A stretch of 12,570 nucleotides of DNA, from assembly GCA_005880075.1 (NCBI GenBank), contig VBJT01000181.1, positions 1 to 12,570 of the forward strand. The letters run 5' to 3'. Made by a program: the position numbers and the translations under genes. Positions 12,201 through 12,570 of this stretch are shown in pieces. Below the pieces are notes generated by a model. That model searched no databases, had not been told where the DNA came from, and was given only the letters and a program-made list of their open reading frames with translations. This DNA comes from Chloroflexota bacterium. GTDB taxonomy: Bacteria; Chloroflexota; Dehalococcoidia; SM23-28-2; RBG-16-64-32. Within the stretch, counting starts at the first letter, position 1, and each line of letters begins with the position of its first letter.

Positions 12201-12570
12201 ATGTCGGAGCGCTTAACGAGCATATTATTCGGAAGGTGGTTTGTTCTGTTCTTCTTTGGTGCGCAGGGGTATTGGCAGGTCACCGGACTTTTGAGCAACA
12301 GGTCGACCGGCCGCGTAATCGAAACACTTTGCTGGATCGCCCTGAGCGTTCTCCTGGTCGTCATTGCCTGGAAGGTAGGGTGGCGTAAGCTCAGAGCTCT
12401 GGGCACGAAGGCGCAGCGGCGGAGGAGGCGCCTGGCTGTACTAGCATCGGCACCGCTTACGGTCGCGGGTGTCCAACTGTTGGTCCTCACGCACGATCCC
12501 TATTTTTGGGCCATAGGGACCCTGTTCATGCTCGTTCCGGTGGTAGGGCTGCTCTATTTGCTGCAACGGT
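12201..12570 (+). CDS. hypothetical multi-pass membrane protein (partial, runs off the window)
   Basis: From the ATG at 12201 the frame is open through the end of the window, 123 codons so far. Hydrophobic segments lie at about residues 8-20 (ILFGRWFVLFFFG), 43-58 (ETLCWIALSVLLVVIAW), 82-97 (LAVLASAPLTVAGVQLL) and 104-121 (WAIGTLFMLVPVVGLLYLL). A strongly basic loop (GWRKLRALGTKAQRRRRR, about 61-78) lies between the second and third, so this loop should be cytosolic. GGAAG is only 2 bases before the ATG, a poor ribosome binding site, so the true start may differ. No family is recognised. It follows the small gene at 11960 by 19 bases and may share its transcript. An overlapping minus frame (12167-12490) is a shadow. 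Confidence 0.65.
   Translation, partial: MSERLTSILFGRWFVLFFFGAQGYWQVTGLLSNRSTGRVIETLCWIALSVLLVVIAWKVGWRKLRALGTKAQRRRRRLAVLASAPLTVAGVQLLVLTHDPYFWAIGTLFMLVPVVGLLYLLQR

Noticed and set aside
12167..12490. 107-codon minus-strand ORF
   Set aside because: The plus strand across the same bases encodes a clear multi-pass membrane protein that runs to the window end.

Overview
The window is high-GC bacterial DNA with short genes on both strands, many strong AGGAGG-type ribosome binding sites and several decayed genes. The best lineage clue is the secreted protein at 6169-7953. It is a delta-60/SBBP-like beta-propeller followed by thrombospondin type 3 calcium repeats and a two-repeat dockerin-like tail, a layout I associate with Chloroflexota (Dehalococcoidia-like) metagenomes. 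The DUF4389 membrane protein and the cyclase fused to an alpha/beta-hydrolase domain would fit Chloroflexota or Actinobacteria. The assignment is an inference from protein style, not from a marker gene.

Layout. Positions 1-1395 (minus) hold an alpha/beta-hydrolase-class III cyclase fusion. The next gene on the same strand begins with the same 16 bases and overlaps its stop codon, so there is probably a tandem paralogue beyond the window edge. At 1490-2251 (plus) lies an unrecognised gene that looks broken by frameshifts. At 2553-2789 (minus) is a small basic protein. From about 3190 to 4790 lies a Fic AMP-transferase gene (minus) between a truncated small gene at its left end and a truncated SRPBCC/CoxG-like gene at its right end. 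An operator-like array of three half-sites surrounds the Fic promoter.

Further on come a one-pass membrane protein (5002-5541, minus), a doubtful small lipoprotein (minus), and the secreted propeller protein with a good promoter (plus). A minus-strand pair follows: a small secreted protein and a conserved cytosolic protein. After these are a decayed tRNA-Gly(CCC), an alpha/beta hydrolase (minus) whose start overlaps the stop of a 17-codon leader ORF, and a DUF4389 membrane protein with a DUF4352-like outer domain (plus).

The part I consider most interesting is 11467-11900, which has no protein gene. It contains a plausible promoter, a series of strong compound hairpins, an 8-bp pairing able to compete with a rho-independent terminator, and a second terminator. 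Downstream are a second copy of the small gene truncated near Fic and a partial membrane protein. This may be a structured small RNA or a leader/attenuator controlling the downstream genes. I see no CRISPR array, complete insertion sequence, phage module or rRNA.
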